From Clostridium weizhouense (lineage in GTDB: Bacteria; Bacillota; Clostridia; Clostridiales; Clostridiaceae), in contig NZ_JAHXPT010000003.1 in NCBI RefSeq assembly GCF_019431045.1, positions 1 through 64,000 on the forward strand: 64,000 nucleotides of DNA, in the 5' to 3' direction. This document shows, piece by piece, positions 44,187 through 52,494 of this stretch. The notes beneath the pieces are model-generated. The model was not told the origin of the DNA. It saw only the letters and a program-made list of their open reading frames with translations, and searched no databases. Position numbers and translations under genes: made by a program. The number at the start of each line of letters is the position of its first letter. Position 1 is the first letter of the stretch.

Positions 44187-44777
44187 ATGATGAATTTAAG
44201 AGAAAAAATGTGTTCAGGTAAAATGTACAATGATTATTCAGAAGAATTGGTTGAAGCAAGGAAAAGAGCAGTTCTTTTAACTAATAAGTACAATCAAAGT
44301 TTTGGAGAACCAGAAGAAGAGAGAATAAAATTTTTAGATGAACTTTTAGAGAAACATGGGAAAAATACACATTTTGAACCAGATTTTAGATGTGAGTTTG
44401 GTTTTAATATTACAGTAGGAGATAACTTTTTTGCAAATTTTGATTGTATTATTTTAGATTGTGCAAAAGTAACTATTGGAGACAATGTGTTATTTGGACC
44501 AAGAGTTGGGATTTATCTAGCTAATCATGCAGCGATAGCTGAAGAACGTAATGCAGGCGCTTGTTATGCAAAGCCAGTAACTATAGGAAATAATGTTTGG
44601 GTTGGTGCTGGAGTTAACATAAATCAAGGTGTAACAATAGGGGATAATACTATAATTGGTTCTGGAAGTGTTGTTACTAAAGATATTCCAGCTAATGTTA
44701 TTGCTGTTGGTAATCCATGTAAAGTATTAAGAGAGATTACAGAAGATGATAGAAGTGATTATTTAGAAACTTTATAA
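44187..44777 (+). CDS. Maltose/galactoside O-acetyltransferase family (left-handed beta-helix)
   Basis: A 196-residue hexapeptide-repeat acetyltransferase. The N-terminal helix starts NLREKMCSGKMYNDYSEEL, and left-handed beta-helix turns follow (ITVGDNFFANFD, VTIGDNVLFGP, VTIGNNVWVGAG, VTIGDNTIIGSGS). The catalytic His is in IYLANHAA. It transfers acetyl from acetyl-CoA to a sugar hydroxyl, as Maa or LacA do. Start ATG 44187 or 44190 behind GGAGGG. It is not linked to a sugar operon here. Confidence 0.92.
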   Translation: MMNLREKMCSGKMYNDYSEELVEARKRAVLLTNKYNQSFGEPEEERIKFLDELLEKHGKNTHFEPDFRCEFGFNITVGDNFFANFDCIILDCAKVTIGDNVLFGPRVGIYLANHAAIAEERNAGACYAKPVTIGNNVWVGAGVNINQGVTIGDNTIIGSGSVVTKDIPANVIAVGNPCKVLREITEDDRSDYLETL

Positions 44778-44852
44778 GACATTAAAAATAATATTGGTAT
44801 TATAAATTGGAAAAATAATTAAAAATTAATATTTTTTATATATTAAGTAAAG

Positions 44853-44892
44853 AAACTATCTCAAAATATTTAAGATTTTGAGATAGTTTTTT
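44853..44892. terminator. Bidirectional terminator
   Basis: AAACTATCTCAAAAT pairs with ATTTTGAGATAGTTT, followed by TTT. It lies between convergent genes. The stem core CTATCTCAAAA is close to the IS1182-like ends seen at 21977. Confidence 0.88.
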
Positions 44893-44893
44893 A

Positions 44894-45436
44894 TTAGGTT
44901 CCATATTTATTAGTAGTAGAATCTTTAAATATAGGATATTTTGGAGGAATAAAAGTAAACACAGTAAATATGAATGCTAGTGATAATAATATAAATAGTG
45001 ATATAGAAAACATTCTATTAGATGGAATGATATTTTCATATACATAGATAGAGATTAATTGAGAAAATGTTATTGATAAAAAAAACGAAAAAATGTCCCA
45101 TATAACTGAATGAATATTGAATGCTCCTGTACTAATATAATAAAAACTAAGAATAAAAAAGATGGCAAGTAAAATTGAAATTGCTAATGAAATTACATAT
45201 GTTTCTAAATTAAATTTGTTAAATTTATTAAGTATACAGCATTGAATTATTCCCCATATAAGTATAGGATAAAAAGCTAGCTTTAAATGTTCCCATACAC
45301 TTTCATTTACAGGAGAAATTATTCCTATCAGAGTGATATTTCCACTTAATGTATAAATGAAATGAAACAAACAACCTAATAAGAATATAAAAGGTATACC
45401 AATAATAATCCAATTAATAAAATCAATATTTTCCAT
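44894..45436 (-). CDS. DUF6512-like membrane protein
   Basis: A 180-residue protein with about five or six hydrophobic helices (WIIIGIPFIFLLGCLFHFIY, YVISLAISILLAIFFILSFYY, FSISLFILLSLAFIFTVF) and a conserved segment SPVNESVWEHLKLAFYPIL between helices one and two. That segment is typical of DUF6512-type proteins, which have no known function. TAAGGAGTATTC precedes the ATG. Confidence 0.75.
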   Translation of the reverse strand: MENIDFINWIIIGIPFIFLLGCLFHFIYTLSGNITLIGIISPVNESVWEHLKLAFYPILIWGIIQCCILNKFNKFNLETYVISLAISILLAIFFILSFYYISTGAFNIHSVIWDIFSFFLSITFSQLISIYVYENIIPSNRMFSISLFILLSLAFIFTVFTFIPPKYPIFKDSTTNKYGT

Positions 45437-45814
45437 AATGAATACTCCTTAAATATAATATCAAGATATTATATAAGACATTATGGAAATTTATTACTAT
45501 AATATTCATTGAGACAAAATAGTACATTTTATTAAATGAGCCTTTAATATATATAAATAATCATATGTTGCACAATTATTCATAAAATACGTTTGGAAAG
45601 GGTGCAGGATTAAAAAATCTACTATTTACAGTCGTTTAGGGATTTTTTATTATTTGTAATAAAGAAATAGATATTACTTTACTTAAATTATATAATTATA
45701 ATATATGTTGTTAAGAAAAGATTAAGAAATTACTAATATTTTAATAAGCAATGATGGCTTATAATGGAAGTGTACTATATGAAGTAATACACTTAATACA
45801 AGGAGGTAATTAGT
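45437..45814. other. Intergenic gap with a weak hairpin
   Basis: About 380 bp. The only structure is AAAAAATC...GATTTTTT around 45613-45650, with a long, poorly paired loop. The sequence just before the next gene (AAGGAGG) is its ribosome site. I see no riboswitch consensus. Confidence 0.35.
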
Positions 45815-46378
45815 ATGAGAAAATCAACGTTAATAGTTGCTTTAGGATTATTTATTGTTATAACAGGACTACTTTGTATTAGTTCTGAAAATAAAGTATA
45901 TCAAAAAGAAAGGTATTTTAATAATCCAACAGAAATACTTGAACAATTACAAAATAATAAACTTATAGTTTTTAATCAAAAAGGAGAAGAACAAGAAAGT
46001 AAACAATTTAGTGAATGTCTATCTTTAAGAAAAAGAATTGCAGGTTCACAAATATATTATGAAACTATAAGTAATATAAAATTGCAGGAATTAACAGACA
46101 AACAAAAAAAAATTATAGAGGATAATTATAAAAACTCTATAAAAAAAATTAAAAACTATGGAGAAAAAAATAATATTCAGGCAGTTAGATTTACAGCAGA
46201 TGTTACACGCCCTATATATACTTATAAGTCAGATGTAGAACATTCTGACATAAAATCTAAAGTAATAGATATGGTTTTTGTAGACGAAGGTGAAGGAACT
46301 GTAATAGACTATTTTATAGAATCATCATTGGACGAAGATAACAATATAGAAGAGGGAAAGAATAATGTTAAGGGTTGA
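45815..46378 (+). CDS. Hypothetical secreted or membrane-anchored protein
   Basis: A 187-residue protein. Residues 5-23 form a hydrophobic helix (LIVALGLFIVITGLLCISS) that may be a signal or anchor; the Cys in LLCISS is not a convincing lipobox. The rest is soluble and rich in Lys, Glu and Asn. The family is not recognised. Its end overlaps the start of a GntR regulator gene, so it is the first gene of a YtrA-type operon. A link to the ABC transporter is inferred from position only. Confidence 0.65.
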   Translation: MRKSTLIVALGLFIVITGLLCISSENKVYQKERYFNNPTEILEQLQNNKLIVFNQKGEEQESKQFSECLSLRKRIAGSQIYYETISNIKLQELTDKQKKIIEDNYKNSIKKIKNYGEKNNIQAVRFTADVTRPIYTYKSDVEHSDIKSKVIDMVFVDEGEGTVIDYFIESSLDEDNNIEEGKNNVKG

Positions 46379-46763
46379 TCCAAGGAGTAGTACTCCTATT
46401 TATGAACAAGTAGAACTTAGAATTAAAGAACTTATTTTAAAAGGAGCTTTAAAACAAGGAGAAAAATTACCTTCTGTAAGAGAATTATCTTCAATGTTAA
46501 CTATAAATCCTAATACTATTAGTAAGGCTTATGGAGAACTTGAAAGAGATGGAATAATAGAAACATTAAGAGGAAAAGGCACATTTGTAACACAAAATTT
46601 TAAAGGAATTATAGATGAAAAAAGAATTGAACAGATCACAGAACAATTAAAAAATATAATTTTAGAAGCTAGTTATATATCTATAAGTAAAGAAGAGTTT
46701 ATTTCTATAATTGAAAAAATATTTAATGAACTAGGGGTGAAAAAAAGTGATTCAAGTAAATAA
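46365..46763 (+). CDS. GntR-family regulator, YtrA subfamily
   Basis: A 132-residue protein with an N-terminal winged HTH (YEQVELRIKELILKGALKQGEKLPSVRELSSMLTINPNTISKAYGELERDGII) and only a short helical tail, as in the YtrA subgroup. YtrA-type repressors control the ABC transporter genes beside them. Here an ATPase and a permease follow with overlapping frames. The start overlaps the preceding gene by 14 bp. Confidence 0.9.
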   Translation: MLRVDPRSSTPIYEQVELRIKELILKGALKQGEKLPSVRELSSMLTINPNTISKAYGELERDGIIETLRGKGTFVTQNFKGIIDEKRIEQITEQLKNIILEASYISISKEEFISIIEKIFNELGVKKSDSSK

Positions 46764-47643
46764 TTTATCTTTTATAATAGATGAAAAAGAAGTTTTAAAA
46801 GATGTAAATTTACAAATAAAAGAGGGGAAAATATTTGGAATAATAGGTCCTAATGGTGTTGGTAAAACTACATTACTTAGATGTCTTAGCGGAATCTATA
46901 AACCTACTAATGGACAAGTTATTTATGATGGGGATAGTGTTTATGACAATCCTACTATAAAAGAAAAGATAGGATTTGTATCAGATGAAAATATATTCTT
47001 TTATAGTTTTAAGGTAAATGAACTTTTAAAATATTATAAATATTCATATGAAAATTTTGATAGAGATAGATTTGATGAATTAAATGAGATATTTAAAATA
47101 CCATTAAATAAATTTATATTTCAATTATCTAAAGGAATGAAAATGAGGTTATCATTAATGATTGCTTTTTCTATTAAAGCAAAGTATTTAATTTTAGATG
47201 AACCAACATCAGGTCTTGATGCAATAATAAAAAATAAACTTTTAAAAATATTTGTTGATGAGGTTGCAAAACACAATATAAGTATAATAATAAGCTCTCA
47301 TCATTTAGGAGAGCTAGAGAGAATATGTGATGAAGTAGCTATTTTGGATGAGGGAACAGTATCTTATGAAAATTCTATTGATGATATGAAAAAGAAAATT
47401 AAGAAAATACAAGTAGCATTTGATAAACCAACTTATGAAGAAGATTTAAATTTAAAGGGTATAGTTAAAATTTCTAAGATAGGAAGAGTATTTACTATTA
47501 TAACTGATGATTTTGGAGAAGAATTTTTAGAAGATTTAAATAGATTTAATCCTTTGTTTATAGAAGAAATAGATTTAAGTTTAGAAGATATCTTTATTTA
47601 CAAGGTGGATAAGGAGGATAATAATGAAAAAATATTTAAATAA
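46747..47643 (+). CDS. ABC transporter ATP-binding protein
   Basis: A 298-residue ATPase with Walker A GPNGVGKTT (near residue 36), a divergent signature LSKGMKMRLSL, Walker B LILDEPTSGLD and the switch His in IISSHHL. The C-terminal ~80 residues are the extension usual in export-type (YtrB-like) ATPases. The GTG start overlaps the GntR gene by 17 bp and lies after AGGGGTGAAA. Works with the following permease, probably in stress or cell-envelope export. Confidence 0.92.
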   Translation: MIQVNNLSFIIDEKEVLKDVNLQIKEGKIFGIIGPNGVGKTTLLRCLSGIYKPTNGQVIYDGDSVYDNPTIKEKIGFVSDENIFFYSFKVNELLKYYKYSYENFDRDRFDELNEIFKIPLNKFIFQLSKGMKMRLSLMIAFSIKAKYLILDEPTSGLDAIIKNKLLKIFVDEVAKHNISIIISSHHLGELERICDEVAILDEGTVSYENSIDDMKKKIKKIQVAFDKPTYEEDLNLKGIVKISKIGRVFTIITDDFGEEFLEDLNRFNPLFIEEIDLSLEDIFIYKVDKEDNNEKIFK

Positions 47644-48673
47644 AGCATTGCTTTATTATTGGTTTAATTCTACAAGAACAATGTTACTATTAGGAATGTT
47701 ATTATGGGGATGTTTTGCAAATGGAATATTAAATAGCTTATATTATCATGCTATGAATAAGTTAGCAGCATTAGAAGGAAATGATTTTTGCACTGCTGGA
47801 TTAGAACAGTATTTTATTTTAGGAATAATATTTTTAGGGATTTATTTTATGGCATCAGGAATAAATAAACGAAATACCAATATGTTTTTATCAAGTGGAC
47901 CATATACAAAGCAACAAATAAAATATAATGAATTAATATGTTTTTTTATTACTTTAGGAATGTTTGTTTTAACATATATTTATATAGGAATAACATTTTA
48001 TATTAGAAATAAAGAAAGATTAAGTATTTTAAACGGATATTCAACAATTTTAACGGTTGAGGTTATAAAAATCAGTATATTTGGAATAATTGGGATATTA
48101 TTCATGCTTATTATAGATTCATTATTTTCAAATAATACAATAAGCGTAATATTCATGATGGTCTTTCCAATTTCTTTTATATGTTGTATATTACAACGAA
48201 TAGCTAGATATGTATATATATGGAAGGAAAATGTAGTACAAAAAGAATTTATTCCAGTGGATATAAGAAATTCAAAGTTTCATGCTTTAATTGATACCTG
48301 GGTTGAGGTTAGCGAAATTAGAATGAGAAATGTACTTATGGGAGTATGTATATTGTTGATAGTTATAGGAATTTTGCTTGTTATATTAAATATATGTCAA
48401 AGAAAAAATTCATTAGAAACTAATATTAAGTTTTTTGCATCTAAATGGAGTGAAAAAGTAATAACGGTTTATTTAGCTGTAGTATCAGGTATTATTATAA
48501 ATGGATTAATATTTAAAGATTATAGTAACAATCTTTATTGTTATGGAGAACCTATTAAATTAGAAATAAAAAAATTTATTACGATATTAGGAACAGACGT
48601 GGTAATATCTGCTGTTTTAGGGATAATATCTTATATTATAATAAAAAAGCTATTAAAAAAATTCTCATATTAA
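47624..48673 (+). CDS. ABC transporter permease (YtrC-like)
   Basis: A 349-residue membrane protein with about six hydrophobic segments (GMLLWGCFANGILNSLYY, YFILGIIFLGIYFMASG, LITLGMFVLTYIYIG-like, IGILFMLIIDSLF, MGVCILLIVIGILLVIL, VVISAVLGIISYIII). It overlaps the ATPase gene by 20 bp and has AAGGAGGATAATAATG. It is the transmembrane half of the transporter. The substrate is unknown. Confidence 0.85.
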   Translation: MKKYLNKALLYYWFNSTRTMLLLGMLLWGCFANGILNSLYYHAMNKLAALEGNDFCTAGLEQYFILGIIFLGIYFMASGINKRNTNMFLSSGPYTKQQIKYNELICFFITLGMFVLTYIYIGITFYIRNKERLSILNGYSTILTVEVIKISIFGIIGILFMLIIDSLFSNNTISVIFMMVFPISFICCILQRIARYVYIWKENVVQKEFIPVDIRNSKFHALIDTWVEVSEIRMRNVLMGVCILLIVIGILLVILNICQRKNSLETNIKFFASKWSEKVITVYLAVVSGIIINGLIFKDYSNNLYCYGEPIKLEIKKFITILGTDVVISAVLGIISYIIIKKLLKKFSY

Positions 48674-48780
48674 TTTAAATCTAACTCCTAAATTAAAGTA
48701 TAGTTTATTAAAAATATAAAGAACATAAAATATAATTTTTGAATAAGATATACTAAACTAAGGAATAGGAGTTGGTAAAC

Positions 48781-49023
48781 ATGTCAAAGAAATGTTGTGA
48801 CTGTTGTAAATGTTGTTGCAATCCATGCTGTGATCCATGCTGTAACCCATGCTGTGATCCATGCTGTAACCCATGCTGTAATCCATGTTGTTGCAATACA
48901 GGATATGGTGGCGGTGCAGGATTTGGTGGCGGATTCTTATGGATATGGATAATATTACTTCTTTTCGGAGGCTTCGGTGGAGGCTTTGGCGGAGGTTGTG
49001 GAGGCGGCAGAGGATTCTGGTAG
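48781..49023 (+). CDS. Small Cys-rich/Gly-rich membrane peptide with CC-x-P repeats
   Basis: An 80-residue protein in three parts. Residues 4-40 hold about 20 cysteines as tandem CCNP/CCDP repeats. Residues 41-52 are Gly-rich. A hydrophobic helix FLWIWIILLLFG follows, then a second Gly-rich tail ending GGGRGFW. The C-terminal half recalls YjcZ-type sporulation peptides, but the Cys block is unlike them. GGAG lies ahead of the ATG, and the ORF starts at 48781, not at the upstream TTG. The dense Cys pairs could bind metals or cross-link in the spore coat. No known function is assigned. Confidence 0.75.
   Translation: MSKKCCDCCKCCCNPCCDPCCNPCCDPCCNPCCNPCCCNTGYGGGAGFGGGFLWIWIILLLFGGFGGGFGGGCGGGRGFW
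48821..48894 (+). repeat. Tandem 12-bp repeats encoding CC-N/D-P
   Basis: Five to six copies of a 12-bp unit with core CCATGCTGT followed by GAT or AAC/AAT, within the Cys-rich peptide gene. The repeats suggest expansion by slippage or unequal recombination. Confidence 0.85.
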
Positions 49024-49081
49024 ACCACAATTTTATAGATTAGAATAATATAAGCATATACTACAAAGTCACTTTGTTGTA

Positions 49082-49166
49082 AGGAATAGAGGCGTTAAAA
49101 GCCTCTATTTCGCTTCTATAAAAAGATTCTAGTTTTTTTATTAAACTAGAATCTTTTTATAGAAGG
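49082..49166. terminator. Two consecutive strong hairpins
   Basis: The first pairs AATAGAGGC with GCCTCTATT (49085-49109). The second is a 22-bp perfect stem (from about 49115 to 49164) with core AAAAGATTCTAGTTT and AAACTAGAATCTTTT. They lie between convergent genes and should stop transcription from both sides. Confidence 0.85.
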
Positions 49167-49203
49167 GGATATTTAATTTATAATATATTATAAAAAGAGA
49201 TCT

Positions 49204-50019
49204 TTATAGAGAATTATAAGTGCTTTTTAATAATAATGCATCATTTTCTAAGATTGGACTTTCGCAAATTATACATCCTCTAACATCATAATTCTTAAAA
49301 GCTTTTAAACAGTCTTTATAATTAAAATCACTTTCTAATAAGGGAAGATGATTTCTTTCTCCTTTTATACTATAAGCAATTCCTGAAATATGAACATGCA
49401 AGTCATTTAGAGCTTCTCTTCCAAGATTCTCACCTATTTCTTCAAATATTCTTTTAAAATCATCATAATTTTTTAATGAACCATTATATCTTGCATGTAT
49501 ATGTGAAAAATCAATGCAAAGTTTACAGGTTTTAATATCTTTACATATTGATATTAATTCACTTAAATCTCCAAATTGAGTCCCTTTTCCAGTAGTTTCC
49601 AATCTGTAATCAACGCCGAAATAAGGAAGCTTAGATAAGTTTCTTTTAATTTCATTTAATGTATATTCCTTAGATGATTTTAAATAAAATCCAGGGTGAA
49701 ATATTAAACTTCTACCATTAACAGATTTTAGAGCTCTAGCACCATTTTCTATTCTTTCTAAAGACTTTTCTTTTTTCTCGTCTTCTTCTGCATTTAAATT
49801 AATAAAATAAGAACCGTGAGCTGAAAGATATATATTATTTTTTTCTTTTGCCTGAATAATAGAATTTCTATTTTTATCAGTTACATTAATACTTCGAACA
49901 AAAGGCAACTCCATTGCATCTAATCCGATATTATGCAAATATTCTATTCCTGTGCTGTATGTGAATTTTTCACCTTTACCTAAAGGTAATCCTGATATTC
50001 CAAATAACAATTTATCCAT
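49204..50019 (-). CDS. Endonuclease IV-like TIM-barrel protein (AP endonuclease family 2)
   Basis: A 271-residue TIM-barrel protein. Metal-ligand positions of the Nfo fold are visible: YLSAHGSYFINL, RSLIFHPGFYLKSS, YRLETTGKG, LCIDFSHIHARYNG, DLHVHISGI and CIICESPIL. Nfo cuts DNA at abasic sites, but this group also contains sugar isomerases. Length and motifs favour the Nfo-like subgroup. AAAGGATAC precedes the ATG. Confidence 0.85.
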   Translation of the reverse strand: MDKLLFGISGLPLGKGEKFTYSTGIEYLHNIGLDAMELPFVRSINVTDKNRNSIIQAKEKNNIYLSAHGSYFINLNAEEDEKKEKSLERIENGARALKSVNGRSLIFHPGFYLKSSKEYTLNEIKRNLSKLPYFGVDYRLETTGKGTQFGDLSELISICKDIKTCKLCIDFSHIHARYNGSLKNYDDFKRIFEEIGENLGREALNDLHVHISGIAYSIKGERNHLPLLESDFNYKDCLKAFKNYDVRGCIICESPILENDALLLKSTYNSL

Positions 50020-50534
50020 ATTTAATGTATCCTTTCTTTGTAAAAATTAAATTTATTTTTAATATCCATTAAAGTTAAAATTATGGTATAGTTATTAATG
50101 CGATATTAAAATTAGATATAAGATTGTTTATAATAAAATTAAATCATAAAAACATAAAGAGATTTATATGTTCTAATTAAGTTAATATATTTATACTCTT
50201 TTATATAATTTTTATTATATAATTTTTATACAAAATTATATATTTAAATTAGCACTATCTAGTTAGGATTATATATATTTTAAGTAATAGGTGATATTTT
50301 TAAATATAGTCTAATTTATAAAGATGATTATATTATAATACATAGCTTGAATAAAAGATATTAATTAATAAAAAATAATTATTATTTCTTAATATTTAAT
50401 CAATTGTATATAAGTGTCAATAAAAGTTATTAAAAGATAATAAAAAATATCATATGCTTTAAGTTAATATTGATATTATAATATAAAGAAAACTAATTTG
50501 GAAAAGAAAAATACATTTTGGAGTGATTAAATTT
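50020..50534. other. Intergenic gap, no feature seen
   Basis: About 515 bp of AT-rich sequence between divergent genes. No frame with a ribosome site, no repeat shared with the rest of the window, no clear hairpin. It must hold two promoters, but none stands out. Confidence 0.5.
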
Positions 50535-51245
50535 ATGGAAGAAAGATTACAAAAATATATGGCAAGTTGTGGAGTAGCATCAAGAAGAAAGTGTGAAGAA
50601 ATAATTTTAAATGAAGAAGTTAAAGTTAATGGAGTTTTAGTAAATGAACTTGGAGTAAAAATTGATCCCTTAAAAGATAAGGTTGAATATAAAGGTAATA
50701 TAATAACTAAAGAAGAAAGAAAAGTATATATAATGCTTAATAAACCAGAAGGTTATATAACTTCAGTTAAGGATGAAAAAGGAAGAAAGACGATTTTAGA
50801 TTTAGTTCATGTTAAAGAAAGAATCTATCCTATTGGAAGACTAGATTATGATAGTTCAGGATTGATAATTTTAACTAATGATGGAGACATATATAATAAA
50901 ATAATTCATCCAAGAGAAGAACTTATAAAAAAATATATAGCTGTAGTAAAAGGAAAAATATCATCAAGAGATATAGAAACATTCAATACAGGAATAGATA
51001 TTGGAGGATATAAAACAGCACCAGCTAATCTTAAAGTTTTAAATTATGATAAAGGACTTTCAACAATAGAAGTTTCAATTCACGAGGGGAAAAATAGACA
51101 AATAAGAAGAATGTGTGCTGCAATAAATCATGAAGTAATATCATTAAATAGAATTTCTATCGGAGATATAAAATTAAAATACTTAAAAAAAGGTGATTGG
51201 AGAGAATTAGATAAAGAGGAGTTAGAGTATATAAATAGATTCTAA
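50535..51245 (+). CDS. Pseudouridine synthase, RsuA/RluB family
   Basis: About 236 residues. The N-terminal S4 domain is RLQKYMASCGVASRRKCEEII, and the catalytic domain has the family motif YPIGRLDYDSSGLIILTNDG with the nucleophilic Asp. The C-terminal block GKNRQIRRMC is diagnostic for RsuA/RluB/E/F. It isomerises a uridine in 16S or 23S rRNA. RluB is the commonest assignment in Clostridia. The start ATG is 11 bases after GGAG; an upstream GTG overlaps that site. Confidence 0.93.
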   Translation: MEERLQKYMASCGVASRRKCEEIILNEEVKVNGVLVNELGVKIDPLKDKVEYKGNIITKEERKVYIMLNKPEGYITSVKDEKGRKTILDLVHVKERIYPIGRLDYDSSGLIILTNDGDIYNKIIHPREELIKKYIAVVKGKISSRDIETFNTGIDIGGYKTAPANLKVLNYDKGLSTIEVSIHEGKNRQIRRMCAAINHEVISLNRISIGDIKLKYLKKGDWRELDKEELEYINRF

Positions 51246-51486
51246 AAAAATATAAATATTATAGATATATATTTTGTAATAATAATTAATTAATACATTA
51301 AAGAACTGTATATTATTTTGTTGAAGGTTAAATTAAATATATATTAAATGAAAGCATAGAAATGAAAACTTGCATAATTGTAAATTTTATTCTTAAAAAA
51401 ACTACATATTTCTTGAATATATAGCTATAAGATGATAGAATTTAAGTTGAAATTATTCAATTATATAATGATAGGGTGAGAAGTAA

Positions 51487-52383
51487 ATGGATGATATAAA
51501 TAATGAAGAGATTAAAGATTTGATGAGGTTGATTCAAATTAAGTTTTCTAAATTAAGTAAAGGTCAAAAATTAATAGCTGAATATATCTTAAAAAACTAT
51601 GACAAAGCAGCCTTTATGACAGCGGCAAAGCTTGGAGTATCAGTAGGAGTATCAGAATCAACAGTTGTAAGATTTGCTAATGAGTTAGGATTTTCGGGGT
51701 ATCCTAAATTGCAAAAAGCTCTTCAAGAACTTATAAAAAACAAATTGACAACTGTTCAAAGATTAGAACTTCAAAATGATTATTTTACTGATGGAGATGC
51801 ATTAAAAGGTGTTCTTAAGTCTGATATGGAAAATATCAGAGCTACATTAGAAAAAATAAATCATAATGTATTTGAAGATGTTGTTAAAAGTATATTTGAA
51901 GCAGATAAAATATATATAATTGGACTTAGAAGTTCAACAGCATTAGCTGAATTTTTAGGATTTTATTTAAATATAATACTTCAAAATGTAAGAGTTGTTA
52001 GTTATGGAATATCTGATATTTTTGAACAACTTATAAATATAGGAGAAAGAGATTTAATTATTGGTATAGGTTTTCCAAGGTATGCAGCAAAGACAATTGA
52101 TGTATTAGATTTTGCACAAGGTAGAGGAGCAAAAGTTGTTGCATTAACAGATAGTTTACTTTCACCTTTAGCATCTAAATCAGATTATGCATTAATAGCT
52201 CAAAGTAATATGGCATCATTTGTGGATTCTTTAGTAGCACCATTATCAGTGATAAATGCATTGATTATTGCTGTTGGAATGAGAGAAAAAGATGTGATAT
52301 CTAATACATTTGGTAATTTAGAGCAGATATGGAAAGGTTATAATGTGTATTCATATAATAATAGAAATGTAGATGATGATTAA
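51487..52383 (+). CDS. MurR/RpiR-family transcriptional regulator
   Basis: A 298-residue protein. Residues ~15-90 are the RpiR HTH domain (SKGQKLIAEYILKNYDKAAFMTAAKLGVSVGVSESTVVRFANELGFSGYPKLQKAL), and residues ~120-260 form a SIS sugar-phosphate-binding domain (IYIIGLRSSTALAEFLGFYL). Such regulators sense sugar phosphates or amino sugars. No sugar operon is adjacent, so the target is unknown. A terminator follows at 52385. Confidence 0.92.
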   Translation: MDDINNEEIKDLMRLIQIKFSKLSKGQKLIAEYILKNYDKAAFMTAAKLGVSVGVSESTVVRFANELGFSGYPKLQKALQELIKNKLTTVQRLELQNDYFTDGDALKGVLKSDMENIRATLEKINHNVFEDVVKSIFEADKIYIIGLRSSTALAEFLGFYLNIILQNVRVVSYGISDIFEQLINIGERDLIIGIGFPRYAAKTIDVLDFAQGRGAKVVALTDSLLSPLASKSDYALIAQSNMASFVDSLVAPLSVINALIIAVGMREKDVISNTFGNLEQIWKGYNVYSYNNRNVDDD

Positions 52384-52384
52384 T

Positions 52385-52420
52385 AAAAAGATCTTGAAGA
52401 GTTTCTTCAAGGTCTTTTAT
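52385..52420 (+). terminator. Terminator of the RpiR gene
   Basis: AAAGATCTTGAAGA...TCTTCAAGGTCTTTT hairpin with T-rich end. Confidence 0.88.
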
Positions 52421-52494
52421 TCTTAGATGGTATCTTAATTTAGTATTAAAATATATTTAAATAAAAATGTTCTAATAAAAGAGGGTGAAAAATA

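Noticed and set aside
45437-45814. Possible riboswitch before the YtrA-type operon (GGAAAGGGTGCAGG near 45595)
   Set aside because: No match to cyclic-di-GMP, fluoride or other consensus I know, and only a weak hairpin is present.
48753-49030. Two minus-strand frames opposite the Cys-rich peptide, rich in Pro or Met/His
   Set aside because: They are low-complexity shadows of the 12-bp repeat in the sense gene, without ribosome sites.
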